Source: Metabacillus schmidteae
GTDB lineage: Bacteria > Bacillota > Bacilli > Bacillales > Bacillaceae
Direction: 5' to 3'
DNA: 64,000 nt
Assembly (NCBI RefSeq): GCF_903166545.1
Contig: NZ_CAESCH010000001.1
Location: 4,158,001 to 4,222,000 of the forward strand
The position numbers and the translations under genes were made by a program. Below, piece by piece: positions 48,502 through 58,814 of this stretch (positions are counted from its first letter, which is position 1; each line of letters opens with the position of its first letter). The notes below the pieces were generated by a model. The model was not told the origin of the DNA. It searched no databases and saw nothing but the letters and a program-made list of their open reading frames with translations.

Positions 48502-49314
48502 ATGATGACTAAAAAGGATGGACATGTTCATACACCCTTTTGTCCACATGGAACAAAGGACACACTTGACATGTATATTGAACAAGCTATTAAAGAGGGA
48601 TTTACAGATTTAACATTTACAGAACACGCTCCGCTTCCAAAGGGTTTTATCGATCCAACACCAATGAGAGATAGTGCAATGGATTACAGCCTAATGGAAG
48701 CTTATATTCAAAGTGTCCAAAAAAGTAAAGATGAGTATAAGAATGATATTCAAATCCATATCGGCTTGGAAATTGACTATATTAAAGACTATGAACAGGA
48801 AATAACTGATTTTCTAAACGAATATGGCAAATTTCTAGATGATAGTATTTTATCTGTTCATTTTTTGAAAATTAACGATAAATTCTTTTGTATGGATTTT
48901 GATGAAAAGACGTTTGGTCTAATGATTCATGAGGCTGGCTCCTTATATACCCTTCATTCTATTTATTATACTGAAGTGTTGCAATCTATTTATAGTCAAT
49001 TAGGAGTATATAAGCCAAAGCGAATCGGTCATATAACATTGGTCAATAAATTTCAAAAGCTGTATCCGGCTACTTTTTCAAACTTAAATATGATTGAAAA
49101 GATACTGTCTTCTGTAAAGGAGCAGAACTTGGAACTGGATTATAATGTCGCCGGATTAAGAAAAGAGTATTGTGGAGAAACCTATCCGAATTCAGAGATC
49201 ATAACGTTAGCTCAAAAGCAAAAAATCCCTCTCATCTATGGTTCTGATGCCCATAGTGCCAGGGACGTTGGAAAGAACTATACACATTATGATCTTTTAT
49301 CGAATCGCGACTAA
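48502..49314 (+). CDS. hisJ: Histidinol-phosphatase (PHP type)
   Basis: Dephosphorylates histidinol phosphate in histidine biosynthesis. The 270 aa form a PHP domain with metal ligands in DGHVHTPFCPHG, TFTEHAP, GLEIDY and the C-terminal YGSDAHSARDVG. GGAGGG precedes the paired ATG codons at 48502/48505; upstream extension to 48376 is unsupported. Its last 18 bp overlap the 3' end of yttP on the opposite strand. Confidence 0.92.
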   Translation: MMTKKDGHVHTPFCPHGTKDTLDMYIEQAIKEGFTDLTFTEHAPLPKGFIDPTPMRDSAMDYSLMEAYIQSVQKSKDEYKNDIQIHIGLEIDYIKDYEQEITDFLNEYGKFLDDSILSVHFLKINDKFFCMDFDEKTFGLMIHEAGSLYTLHSIYYTEVLQSIYSQLGVYKPKRIGHITLVNKFQKLYPATFSNLNMIEKILSSVKEQNLELDYNVAGLRKEYCGETYPNSEIITLAQKQKIPLIYGSDAHSARDVGKNYTHYDLLSNRD

Positions 49315-49947
49315 CCGATTTTCATTTGCTGTCTGTTCTGTTAACAAGGAATTAAACCAACTTTTTAATTCTTTGTAATACTGATGGACGAAATACGCTT
49401 CATGTGGTTGAATATGAAGGACCTCACTCATGTATTGGGGTTGTAAATACGGCATATGCAAAAGACTTCTTAGCTGGATAATCATATGTGGGATAAAACC
49501 TTTACGAAACTGTCCTTCCTCGATCCCTTGTTCGAATAATGATTTGATGTAATATTTTTCTTTTGTTAAATAAGTCGTCATTACTTCACGGATGAGAACG
49601 GAGTCTACCGTTACTTCCCGATAGACCAACCTTGAAAGCTGGCGATTTTCATGCTGATAGTAGAGCAAATCAAGTATTATTTTACTTAACACTGTATGTG
49701 CATGGCCAAACTTAATTTGGGTGTAGTTTTCCTCAATTACTTTTATGTATCCTTCATAATAATGGGATACTAAGTATTCAAGCAATCCACCCTTCCCTTT
49801 AAAATAATAAGAAATATGAGCAACATTTACATTTGCTCTTGAAGCAATCTCTCTAACAGAAGTTCCCGTAAATCCTTTCGAGTTAAAAAGGTAAATTGCT
49901 GCATTTACTATTTTTTGTTTTGTATCACGTGTATTTTCTTTAATCAA
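49297..49947 (-). CDS. yttP: TetR-family transcriptional regulator YttP
   Basis: A 216-aa regulator with an N-terminal TetR helix-turn-helix (IVNAAIYLFNSKGFTGTSVREIASRANVNVAHISYYFKGKGGL) and a helical effector domain. The start is TTG at 49947 after GGGGGTG. Ligand and targets are unknown. It is convergent with hisJ with overlapping 3' ends and divergent from ytsP. Confidence 0.9.
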   Translation of the reverse strand: MIKENTRDTKQKIVNAAIYLFNSKGFTGTSVREIASRANVNVAHISYYFKGKGGLLEYLVSHYYEGYIKVIEENYTQIKFGHAHTVLSKIILDLLYYQHENRQLSRLVYREVTVDSVLIREVMTTYLTKEKYYIKSLFEQGIEEGQFRKGFIPHMIIQLRSLLHMPYLQPQYMSEVLHIQPHEAYFVHQYYKELKSWFNSLLTEQTANENRLVAIR

Positions 49948-50066
49948 TTTTCACACCCCCTATACCTTATGTTACAAATTCAATCTGTAGGGGGGCTACT
50001 CCTTCATGTTTTTCTCGACAAAGTTCTAGCTATACTTAAAAAATGATCAAAAGGTGGGTAATAAAG

Positions 50067-50546
50067 ATGTTTCATGTCGAAAAATACCAAGGTAATAAAT
50101 CAGAGCAATATCATTTAGTTATAAAACAACTTAAAGCATTAGCAGAAGGCGAAGAAGATAAAATTGCAAACCTATCAAATGCCTCCGCTCTATTAAATCA
50201 ATTTTTAGAAGATATCAACTGGGTCGGCTTCTATCTATTGAAAGAAGCTCAGCTTGTGTTAGGACCTTTCCAAGGACTTCCTGCTTGTGTAAGAATTCCG
50301 TTAGGAAGAGGTGTGTGCGGAACTGCTGCTGCAAAAAAAGAAACGTTAAGAATCGCTGACGTTCACCAATTTCCGGGACATATTGCATGTGATGCAGCTT
50401 CAAACTCAGAAATTGTTGTTCCCCTCATTTCAGAAGGCAACGTTATTGGAGTCCTGGATATCGATAGTCCTTTAAAAAATCGTTTCAATGAAGAAGATCA
50501 AGTTTTTTTAGAAGAGTTTGTTGATACGTTAATGGAGTATTTATAA
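50067..50546 (+). CDS. ytsP: Free methionine-(R)-sulfoxide reductase (GAF type)
   Basis: A 159-aa single GAF-domain enzyme that reduces free Met-(R)-sulfoxide with thioredoxin. Three family cysteines are present: in GLPACVRIPLGRGVCGTAA (two) and HIACDAASNSEIVVP. NWVGFYLLKEAQLVLGPFQG is the characteristic GAF start. AAAAGGTGGG precedes the ATG at 50067. It lies next to ytrP as in B. subtilis. Confidence 0.9.
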   Translation: MFHVEKYQGNKSEQYHLVIKQLKALAEGEEDKIANLSNASALLNQFLEDINWVGFYLLKEAQLVLGPFQGLPACVRIPLGRGVCGTAAAKKETLRIADVHQFPGHIACDAASNSEIVVPLISEGNVIGVLDIDSPLKNRFNEEDQVFLEEFVDTLMEYL

Positions 50547-50563
50547 ATAATAAATAGGTGAGC

Positions 50564-52339
50564 TTATTTGCTCACCTGCACTATCACTTGATTTTTCCCT
50601 AAATTCTTTGCTGTGTATAACGCCTTATCTGCCCGGCTGAACAATTGGTCATAATTCCTCTCATGCTCTGCCTTCCAATGTGATACACCACAAGAGATTG
50701 TAATATTCGGTGAAGTGTGTTCTTTTACTCTTTTCACAATTCTTTCAGCAATTTGAGTCCCTACATCAAGTTCTACATGTGGTAAATAGATGGCTAATTC
50801 CTCTCCACCCCATCTTGCTCCAATATCATGGTCCCTAATATTATTTTTGATAATATTTGCTACCTGAACGAGAACTGTATCACCGACCTGGTGTCCATAA
50901 GTGTCGTTTACCGCTTTAAAGTTATCGATATCAATTAATACAAATGTACCTTGTCGATCCATTTTCATTGAATGTTCAATACAGGATTTCATATAATTGC
51001 GTGAATATAATTGTGTTAATTGATCAGTTTTCACCAGTGTCTCAAGCTCTTCTCTTAATAAAGAATTAGATAATGCCAGTGTAGAGTGGTGAATCAGTGA
51101 TTGTAGTAATTTAAACATATCAAAAGAGAAATGGTATGGATTTTTATGAAGAACAAGAGCACAACCTTTTAAAACATCACTCTGAACCATTGGAACAGCC
51201 ATAACGGATGAATATGGTAAATTAGGCAGATACGCAGTAATATCACCTAAAAACAATCCTTCCAAATCTTTTTCAAGCTTTTCCTGAATATAGTTAATAT
51301 AGATCTTTACTTCTTCTGATTCAAAGTAACTTGTGCTTCCCGGGAAAATATGAATATCATTATTCTGGTTTTTATAAAAGAAGCCAACCTCATCGGCTTC
51401 AAAAGACTCTAATATTCGCATTGACATATAATTCATTGTATCAATCAATCTGAGATTTTTATTTAATCTATGGGAGGTCTCATTGATTAATTGCAAATCT
51501 TTAATTAATCTTTTTGATTGATCATAAAGTTGTGCATTTTCCATTGCTGTCCCTGCAGCATTGGTTAACATCGTGATAAAATGACGATCTTGATTAATCA
51601 ATTTCATTGGATAATGAATGACTACCTGCAGCACACCGTATACACCTTGTTTTCCTTTTAAAGGAGAATATAAAGCATCGCCTTTTGTTTGGTCAAGGGT
51701 AATTGATTGAGTTCTTCCAGTAACAAAGACTTCCATAGCTATTTCATCGTCATCTTGATCATCAAAGCCTAAATTCTTTATCGGTAAACGGTGTTTATTT
51801 TCATTATCATGAGATAGAAACAAATTGAATGTAAACTCTTGGTACATGTTTTGTAATGATTCTATTAAAGCAGCTAAAACATCATCTTTATTCATAAGAG
51901 AGTGAAACTTTTCAGTTAGAAAATATAATTTTTCATACTTTTGTTCCTTTTCTTTTAACTGAAGGATATGTATACAGTAGGTATAGAAATCTGAACAAGC
52001 TTTGGCAACTTCATGTAAGTTGACAGTTAAATTCGCCCCATTAAATTCTTTTAGTTCAATGACCCCACATACATCCTCATGACTGTATATTGGGAGTAAC
52101 ACGTCTTTTTGGTTCCAGAAAGCTTGTCCTGACTTTAAAGCGTGTACGTTCAGTTGAAATGGGAAAGAATTCACTTGTGGTGACAATGAATAAAAAGTAA
52201 CATGACAAAAAGCAAGCTCTCTTTTTAAAACTTCTACAAGTTCATTATTAAAGTCAGTAACTGAACAATTATCTTCACATCTATTTATAAAATCAAAAAA
52301 AGCACTCTTAATCGCTTCAACTTGTACTTGATCATTCAT
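50564..52339 (-). CDS. ytrP: GAF-GGDEF signalling protein YtrP
   Basis: A 591-aa cytosolic signalling protein with two or three GAF-like regions (about 30-150, 165-275 and 300-430) and a C-terminal GGDEF domain. The active-site loop reads RWGGEELAIYLP, so the signature is GGEEL with Leu in place of Phe, and the metal/substrate segment LIDIDNFKAVNDTYGHQVGD is intact. It is probably a diguanylate cyclase but the altered last residue leaves activity open. ATG at 52339 follows GGGTGA. Confidence 0.88.
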   Translation of the reverse strand: MNDQVQVEAIKSAFFDFINRCEDNCSVTDFNNELVEVLKRELAFCHVTFYSLSPQVNSFPFQLNVHALKSGQAFWNQKDVLLPIYSHEDVCGVIELKEFNGANLTVNLHEVAKACSDFYTYCIHILQLKEKEQKYEKLYFLTEKFHSLMNKDDVLAALIESLQNMYQEFTFNLFLSHDNENKHRLPIKNLGFDDQDDDEIAMEVFVTGRTQSITLDQTKGDALYSPLKGKQGVYGVLQVVIHYPMKLINQDRHFITMLTNAAGTAMENAQLYDQSKRLIKDLQLINETSHRLNKNLRLIDTMNYMSMRILESFEADEVGFFYKNQNNDIHIFPGSTSYFESEEVKIYINYIQEKLEKDLEGLFLGDITAYLPNLPYSSVMAVPMVQSDVLKGCALVLHKNPYHFSFDMFKLLQSLIHHSTLALSNSLLREELETLVKTDQLTQLYSRNYMKSCIEHSMKMDRQGTFVLIDIDNFKAVNDTYGHQVGDTVLVQVANIIKNNIRDHDIGARWGGEELAIYLPHVELDVGTQIAERIVKRVKEHTSPNITISCGVSHWKAEHERNYDQLFSRADKALYTAKNLGKNQVIVQVSK

Positions 52340-53388
<1,049 letters not shown>

Positions 53389-53393
53389 TATCA

Positions 53394-53460
53394 ATGCTCT
53401 TTAGAAGAGCATTTGTAAAACCCTTAGAAATGTTGATTTTTCAACAGTTCTAGGGGTTTT
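53394..53460 (+). terminator. Double hairpin terminator of rpsD
   Basis: A first hairpin atgctct/agagcat (53394-53412) precedes a stronger one, aaaacccttagaa/ttctaggggtttt (53417-53460), followed by TTAG. Confidence 0.8.
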
Positions 53461-53671
53461 TTAGTTATAATTTGTGTGTAGTATAGTATATTCTATTCCC
53501 CTACAAAACTCAGTTTATCGGACCCCACTGTAATAAAAGCTTCAAGGATTGAAAAGGAGAACCTTTTCTTGTTTCATACAAAATTTACTTGTCTATAGAA
53601 TAATACAAGTCAGCTTCAACATAGTGTTAACTAACGTTAGAAACATTTAGCTTCTATAAGGGGCTGATTTT

Positions 53672-53869
53672 TTGTATCATAACAGAAATAAAAAAATAAA
53701 ATTATTAATTTTATTTTTGTGTGTCATTCTAATCGTTACGTTGGTAGTTAATGCTATACTTCATGTGAAAGTATATATCGTATATAAGTCCGGGATTATT
53801 CCATTTATCTTAATTGGGTTTATATTAATGGGTATCTTATATCTATACTTTAAAGTAAGAAATAATTGA
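53672..53869 (+). CDS. Small two-TM membrane protein (hypothetical)
   Basis: A 65-aa protein with two membrane segments (LLILFLCVILIVTLVVNAIL and FILIGFILMGILYLYF) and a basic N-terminus. The start is TTG at 53672 with AAGGGG about 9 nt upstream. It ends before a bidirectional terminator. No family recognised; could be a chance frame, but the leader and topology favour a gene. Confidence 0.45.
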   Translation: MYHNRNKKIKLLILFLCVILIVTLVVNAILHVKVYIVYKSGIIPFILIGFILMGILYLYFKVRNN

Positions 53870-53921
53870 TTATATTCTATCTCTACATTGTACATGTTTT
53901 TTATGATGATCTTACAAAAAA

Positions 53922-53950
53922 AAGAACCTATACATCTTGCATAGGTTCTT
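53922..53950. terminator. Bidirectional terminator before tyrS 3' end
   Basis: Perfect 10-bp arms aagaacctat/ataggttctt with an A-tract on one side and T-tract on the other, serving tyrS (minus) and any plus-strand transcript. Confidence 0.85.
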
Positions 53951-53972
53951 TTTTTGTCTAAAAAAACTCTAT

Positions 53973-55238
53973 TTAGTTCGTATAACGAATAAGGAAATAT
54001 TTCTTCTTCCCTCTGCGGATTACCGTGAACTTCCCATCAATCTTATCCACGTTTGTAATGACTTTTGTTAATTCCTGTTCACGATCTCCGTTTATATAAA
54101 TTGCTCCATTTGAAATATCCTCGCGTGCTTGACGTTTTGATGGTGAAATTTTAGCTTGAATCAGTAAATCAATTAATCCAATCTCAGACCCTTCAATTTC
54201 AGTAGATGGAACATCTTTAAATCCTTCCAGGATCTCGCTCGCCGTTAATTGTTTTATTTCACCGCTAAATAATGCAGCAGAGATTTTAATTGCTTGTTGC
54301 AGAGCTTCTTCACCATGTACAAGCTTTGTCACTTCTTCTGCAAGTGCCTTTTGCGCAGAACGTTTTTCAGGTGCAGTAGTCACTTCATTTTCAAGCTTCA
54401 CAATTTCTTCATGTGATAAGAACGTGAAATATTTTAGATATTTCACTACATCTCGATCATCTGTATTAATCCAGAATTGGTAGAATTCATAAGGAGACGT
54501 TTTCTCAGCATCTAACCAAATAGCTCCACCTTCAGTTTTACCAAACTTTGTTCCATCAGCCTTTGTAACAAGAGGAATTGTCAATCCGAATGCCTTTGAA
54601 TCTTCTTCAGATTTACGAATTAACTCTAAACCAGCCGTTATATTTCCCCATTGGTCACTTCCGCCAATTTGTAATTTACACCCATTATTTTGATATAAGT
54701 TTAAGAAATCGTATGATTGTAAAATCATGTAGCTAAACTCAGTAAAGGAAATCCCTGTTTCAATTCGAGTTTGAACAGAATCCTTTGCAAGCATATAATT
54801 GATTCCGAAGTTTTTACCAACATCACGCAAAAATGAGATCACATCTAATTTTCCAATCCAATCAAAATTGTTGACGATAATGGCTGGATTTTTATCATTG
54901 TTAAAATCAAGAAATCGTGATAATTGTCCTTTTATTCGATTAGACCAATCTTGTACGATATCTGTTGTGTTAAGGGTACGCTCAGCTTTTTTCCCACTTG
55001 GGTCTCCAATTAATCCAGTAGCCCCACCAACAAGTCCAATTGGGTGATGACCATTTAATTGAAATCGACGCAGAGTTAAAACAGGCAACAAATGCCCAAT
55101 ATGAAGGCTGTCTGCTGTAGGATCGAATCCTGAATAAAGCTTTATATCTCCTTCTTCCAGAACTTTCGCTAAGCCTTCTTCATCTGTTACTTGATTAACT
55201 AAACCTCTAAATTTTAAATCATTTAATAATTCACTCAT
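53973..55238 (-). CDS. tyrS: Tyrosyl-tRNA synthetase
   Basis: Charges tRNA-Tyr. The 421-aa enzyme has the class I HIGH motif (GFDPTADSLHIGHLLPVL), KFGKTEGG as the KMSKS-type loop, and a C-terminal S4-like RNA-binding domain (LIQAKISPSKRQAREDISNGAIYINGDR). AAGGAG precedes the ATG at 55238; an upstream frame to 55283 lies in the leader terminator. Expression is controlled by the T-box leader just upstream. Confidence 0.97.
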   Translation of the reverse strand: MSELLNDLKFRGLVNQVTDEEGLAKVLEEGDIKLYSGFDPTADSLHIGHLLPVLTLRRFQLNGHHPIGLVGGATGLIGDPSGKKAERTLNTTDIVQDWSNRIKGQLSRFLDFNNDKNPAIIVNNFDWIGKLDVISFLRDVGKNFGINYMLAKDSVQTRIETGISFTEFSYMILQSYDFLNLYQNNGCKLQIGGSDQWGNITAGLELIRKSEEDSKAFGLTIPLVTKADGTKFGKTEGGAIWLDAEKTSPYEFYQFWINTDDRDVVKYLKYFTFLSHEEIVKLENEVTTAPEKRSAQKALAEEVTKLVHGEEALQQAIKISAALFSGEIKQLTASEILEGFKDVPSTEIEGSEIGLIDLLIQAKISPSKRQAREDISNGAIYINGDREQELTKVITNVDKIDGKFTVIRRGKKKYFLIRYTN

Positions 55239-55283
55239 TGATTTACTCCTTTTTGTTATTTTTTCTTTAGCAAAGAAACACAA

Positions 55284-55535
55284 AAAAGCCCCTTCATCTC
55301 TGAAGGGGCGAATATATCCGCGGTACCACCCTACTTAGAATTACACTGTAATCCTCTCTCGGCTACTTAACGGTCAGACCGTCTTTTCCTACTGAGGTCA
55401 TTTTTTAACCTTTTCAAAAAAGAAGCTCATGGAAGTAATTCATGGAAGATCTATGTGCTGATTTTCACCACCCATCAGCTCTCTAAAACAGTGAGATATC
55501 CATTACTGAATCCAATCTTTGCTTTTCCATATACT
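55284..55535 (-). promoter_or_regulatory. Tyrosine T-box riboswitch leader of tyrS
   Basis: The T-box sequence AGGGTGGTACCGCG is at 55332-55319, followed by a terminator (gccccttca/tgaaggggc, 55288-55309) and TTTTTTG. Upstream lies the Stem I region with GGGTGGTGAAAATCAGC and, in GAATTACTTCC, a TAC triplet at the expected specifier position, matching tyrosine. The T-box pairs with part of the terminator for antitermination. Confidence 0.92.
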
Positions 55536-55546
55536 AATTACAAGCA

Positions 55547-55576
55547 ATTTTAACCATAATATCGTTCTAATGTCAA
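55547..55576 (-). promoter_or_regulatory. Promoter of the tyrS leader
   Basis: On the minus strand TTGACA (55571-55576) and TAAAAT (55547-55552) are 18 nt apart, a near-consensus sigma-A promoter. Confidence 0.75.
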
Positions 55577-55670
55577 CACTTGGAATGAACTGTATCATAT
55601 CTTTATGACAAAAGCATACAAATTTCATCATTTCCTATGTTATAATATATAAGATTTGGGGGAATGCACA

Positions 55671-58580
55671 ATGAAAAAAAAGGAAGAAAAACACAGGCGT
55701 TTCTCACCCTTTAACAAAGATATAGCTAAAAGTCTACGGATCTCATATAACGTTATCGGAAATCTACTTCTACTATTTCTCATTATTGGACTTATTGGTT
55801 TATGTTTTGCAGGGGGTGTAGGGGCCGGTTATTTTGCTTCACTTGTGAAGGATGAACCTGTTCGATCTTACGAAGACATGAAAAATGATATTTACAACTA
55901 TGAAGAGACATCACAAATCTTCTTTGATCAAAATATTTACTTAGGAAAGTTAAATGCTGACATCGAACGCGAGGAAGTCCAACTGGAAAATGTTTCTCAA
56001 CATGTTATTGATGCAGTTATTGCAACGGAAGATGAACTTTTTTACGAACATGACGGTGTTGTACCGAAAGCAATCATGCGTGCACTTTTTCAAGAATTCA
56101 CTAATGCCTCTGTTCAAACAGGTGGAAGCACACTAACACAGCAATTAATTAAAAATCAGATTTTAACAAATGAAGTATCTTTTGATCGAAAAGCAAAGGA
56201 AATCCTATTAGCATTACGTTTAGAAAAGTTTTTCGAAAAAGAAGAAATTATTGAAGCTTACTTAAATGTTGCTGATTTTGGACGTAACTCTAACGGAAAA
56301 AATATCGCAGGCGTCGAAGCTGCTGCAAAAGGGATTTTTGGTGTTACTGCTAAAGATCTATCCATACCACAAGCAGCATTTATAGCAGGCTTACCTCAAA
56401 GTCCGTTTGGATATACACCTTTTTCAAATGATGGCGGTAAGGTAAAAGAAGACATTAATGCAGGCATAAACAGAATGAAAACTGTCTTAAACAGGATGTA
56501 TACTGGCGGGTTTATTACAAAAGAGCAATATGAACAAGCGCTTTCATATGATATACGAGCTAATTTAACACCTAAAAAGCCTACATCCACTGATCAATAT
56601 CCTTACCTAACTTATGAAGTAGAAGATCGGGCAAAAGATATTATTGCAATCCAACTTGCTGAAAAAGACGGATATAAAGAGGAAGAAGTCAAAAAAGATA
56701 ATGATTTATATTACCAGTATCGTCAACTAGCCGATGAAGACATTAGGCATAATGGTTATAGAATTCATACAACGATAAACAAAGACATTTATGACAAAAT
56801 GCAAGATGTTGCTAAACAATATGAATATTACGGTAGTGATAAACCGGAAGAAGTTAAAGATTCTGATACAGGTGAAATGAAAACAGTACAAGAACCTGTA
56901 GAAGTCGGTGGTATCTTGATTGAAAACACGACTGGTAAAATTATTAGTTTTGTTGGGGGCCGTGATTTTGAACGTGAAAATTTAAATCACGCAACAGATG
57001 CACCACGTTCTAATTGGTCTTCTATGAAGCCGCTATTAGTTTATGCTCCTGCAATGGAGTTAGGACAAGTACAACCAGGTACAGTCATTGCTGATACTCC
57101 TATAACAAGCGGATATAACCCAAAAAACTATGGCGGTGCCTATCATGGGTTAACTAGTGCAAGAACTGCCTTAAAATATTCATACAACGTACCCGCTGCT
57201 AAAACATATAAAAACATTATGAGTAAAAACCCTGTCTCCTATTTAGAAAAAATGGGGTTTACTAACCTTAACAAAATTGATTATGAAATAGCTTCTCTAA
57301 GTCTAGGTGGTATGACAGACGGAGTAACAGTTGAAGAAAATGTTAATGCGTACGCAACCTTTGCTAATCAAGGTAAGTTTGTTGATGCTTTCCTGATTGA
57401 AAAGATTGAAAATAGTGATGGAGACATTGTATATCAGCATGAAAAGGTGCAAAATGATGTATTCTCTGCCCAAACTGCTTATTTAACAATCGATATGATG
57501 CGAGATGTTATAAGAAGCGGTACGGCTGCTTCATTAAATAGCTATCTCTCATTTAGTGCAGATTGGGCAGGAAAAACAGGGACTGGTCAAGATTACACGG
57601 ATGCATGGTTTGTTGCGACAAATCCTAATGTAACATTTGGAACTTGGATTGGTTATGACACACCAAAACCATTACAACAAAACTATAAAGGAATATCCTA
57701 CAGCAAACGTAATCTCTTACTCTGGGCAAAGTTAATGAATGCTGCACATGATGCTGAGCCAAACTTAATTGCACCTAAAAATCGATTTGAAACACCAGGT
57801 GGAATTGTACAAAGGTCTTATTGTGCCTTAACAGGAGAATTGGCTTCTGATCTTTGCCGCCAAGCAGGCCTTGTTGCGACAGATATATTTAACGCAAAAT
57901 ATGTACCAACCAAAGTTGATGATAGCTTAACACGAGGAAAATATGTTTATGTAAAAGACAGAGCATATAAAGTACCATCTTCCGCACCATCGGAATTTGT
58001 TCAAGAAGGAGTTATGCTTAAAAAAGAGGTTCTTGATAGATACAATATTAGCAGTACAAGTGACCTTAAACGTTTATTACCTAATACATCTAAATGGGGT
58101 AACTTAGTTGTCACAGAAGGAAAAGGGATTACCGATAACGGCTCCAAGCCGAGACAAGTTAACGGAGTCTCATCCAGAGGTTCAAACATAAGCTGGAAAG
58201 CCAACTCAGACAATGATGTTGTAGGTTACCGCGTATACGGTGCTGCGAATCATTCAACAAACTTCAAAAAAGTAGCTAGTTTACCATCTTCAGACAAATT
58301 ATCAGTTTCGGTTGGAAATAACCCTGCTGCTTATTATATTGTGGCTGTTGATGTTGGCGGAAATGAATCTTCACCTTCAGCTATTATTAAAATTGGTGAT
58401 TATGCCGAACAAAAACCAAAGACTGAGGAACCTAAGCAAGAAGAGAATGCTGATCAAAATAAGGAACAAAAAAATAAAAATACTGATCAAAATAAAGAAC
58501 AAAAAAATAAAAATACTGATCAAAAACCGAAGCAAGAAGAGGCACCAGCCTCTTCCGCAGATGACAATAAAGCACCATAA
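55671..58580 (+). CDS. Class A penicillin-binding protein with C-terminal FN3-like domain
   Basis: A 969-aa bifunctional peptidoglycan synthase. After a basic N-terminus and one membrane anchor (about 20-55) come the glycosyltransferase-51 domain (EDELFYEHDGV near 120, GGSTLTQQLIKN), then the transpeptidase with Ser-x-x-Lys near 450 (SSMKPLLVYAP), SYN near 504 and KTG near 633 (AGKTGTGQD). A fibronectin-III-like segment (about 830-920) and a charged Glu/Lys/Asn/Gln tail with 11-residue repeats follow. ATG at 55671 follows GGGGG. B. subtilis lacks a PBP gene at this site, to my knowledge. Confidence 0.92.
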   Translation: MKKKEEKHRRFSPFNKDIAKSLRISYNVIGNLLLLFLIIGLIGLCFAGGVGAGYFASLVKDEPVRSYEDMKNDIYNYEETSQIFFDQNIYLGKLNADIEREEVQLENVSQHVIDAVIATEDELFYEHDGVVPKAIMRALFQEFTNASVQTGGSTLTQQLIKNQILTNEVSFDRKAKEILLALRLEKFFEKEEIIEAYLNVADFGRNSNGKNIAGVEAAAKGIFGVTAKDLSIPQAAFIAGLPQSPFGYTPFSNDGGKVKEDINAGINRMKTVLNRMYTGGFITKEQYEQALSYDIRANLTPKKPTSTDQYPYLTYEVEDRAKDIIAIQLAEKDGYKEEEVKKDNDLYYQYRQLADEDIRHNGYRIHTTINKDIYDKMQDVAKQYEYYGSDKPEEVKDSDTGEMKTVQEPVEVGGILIENTTGKIISFVGGRDFERENLNHATDAPRSNWSSMKPLLVYAPAMELGQVQPGTVIADTPITSGYNPKNYGGAYHGLTSARTALKYSYNVPAAKTYKNIMSKNPVSYLEKMGFTNLNKIDYEIASLSLGGMTDGVTVEENVNAYATFANQGKFVDAFLIEKIENSDGDIVYQHEKVQNDVFSAQTAYLTIDMMRDVIRSGTAASLNSYLSFSADWAGKTGTGQDYTDAWFVATNPNVTFGTWIGYDTPKPLQQNYKGISYSKRNLLLWAKLMNAAHDAEPNLIAPKNRFETPGGIVQRSYCALTGELASDLCRQAGLVATDIFNAKYVPTKVDDSLTRGKYVYVKDRAYKVPSSAPSEFVQEGVMLKKEVLDRYNISSTSDLKRLLPNTSKWGNLVVTEGKGITDNGSKPRQVNGVSSRGSNISWKANSDNDVVGYRVYGAANHSTNFKKVASLPSSDKLSVSVGNNPAAYYIVAVDVGGNESSPSAIIKIGDYAEQKPKTEEPKQEENADQNKEQKNKNTDQNKEQKNKNTDQKPKQEEAPASSADDNKAP
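58457..58522 (+). repeat. 33-bp coding tandem repeat in the PBP tail
   Basis: Two nearly identical 33-bp units encode DQNKEQKNKNT twice. They differ at one position. The repeat lies in the low-complexity C-terminal tail. Confidence 0.8.
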
Positions 58581-58602
58581 CCTATGTAGAGTCAAAAAAA
58601 AG

Positions 58603-58805
58603 AGCTGTTAGACAACAGCTCTTTTTTTGTAGACAAGGTAAGGTTGCTAGCCCTCAGACTGATTGCTAACGCTTGCCTTTCGAGGCACGAAGCCTTGTGA
58701 GGAGCGGAGTTACCAGGGTTGGTAATGAGCACCGCAGCAAGGTGAGTAACGAAGAAAGCGAGCGTTTGTCAACAGTCTGAAAGCTGTTAGACAACAGCTC
58801 TTTTT
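58603..58805. mobile_element. Terminator-inserted noncoding element, copy C (inverted), with flanking hairpin duplication
   Basis: A 155-bp core (58627-58781) in the opposite orientation to copies A and B lies between two identical 24-bp direct repeats (58603-58626 and 58782-58805). The left copy extends to a full hairpin agagctgtt/aacagctct. The core is about 95 percent like the others for its first 120 bp, with an inserted G and a different tail. It lies between convergent genes pbp and acsA, in their shared bidirectional terminator. Confidence 0.85.
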
Positions 58806-58814
58806 CTATATGAA

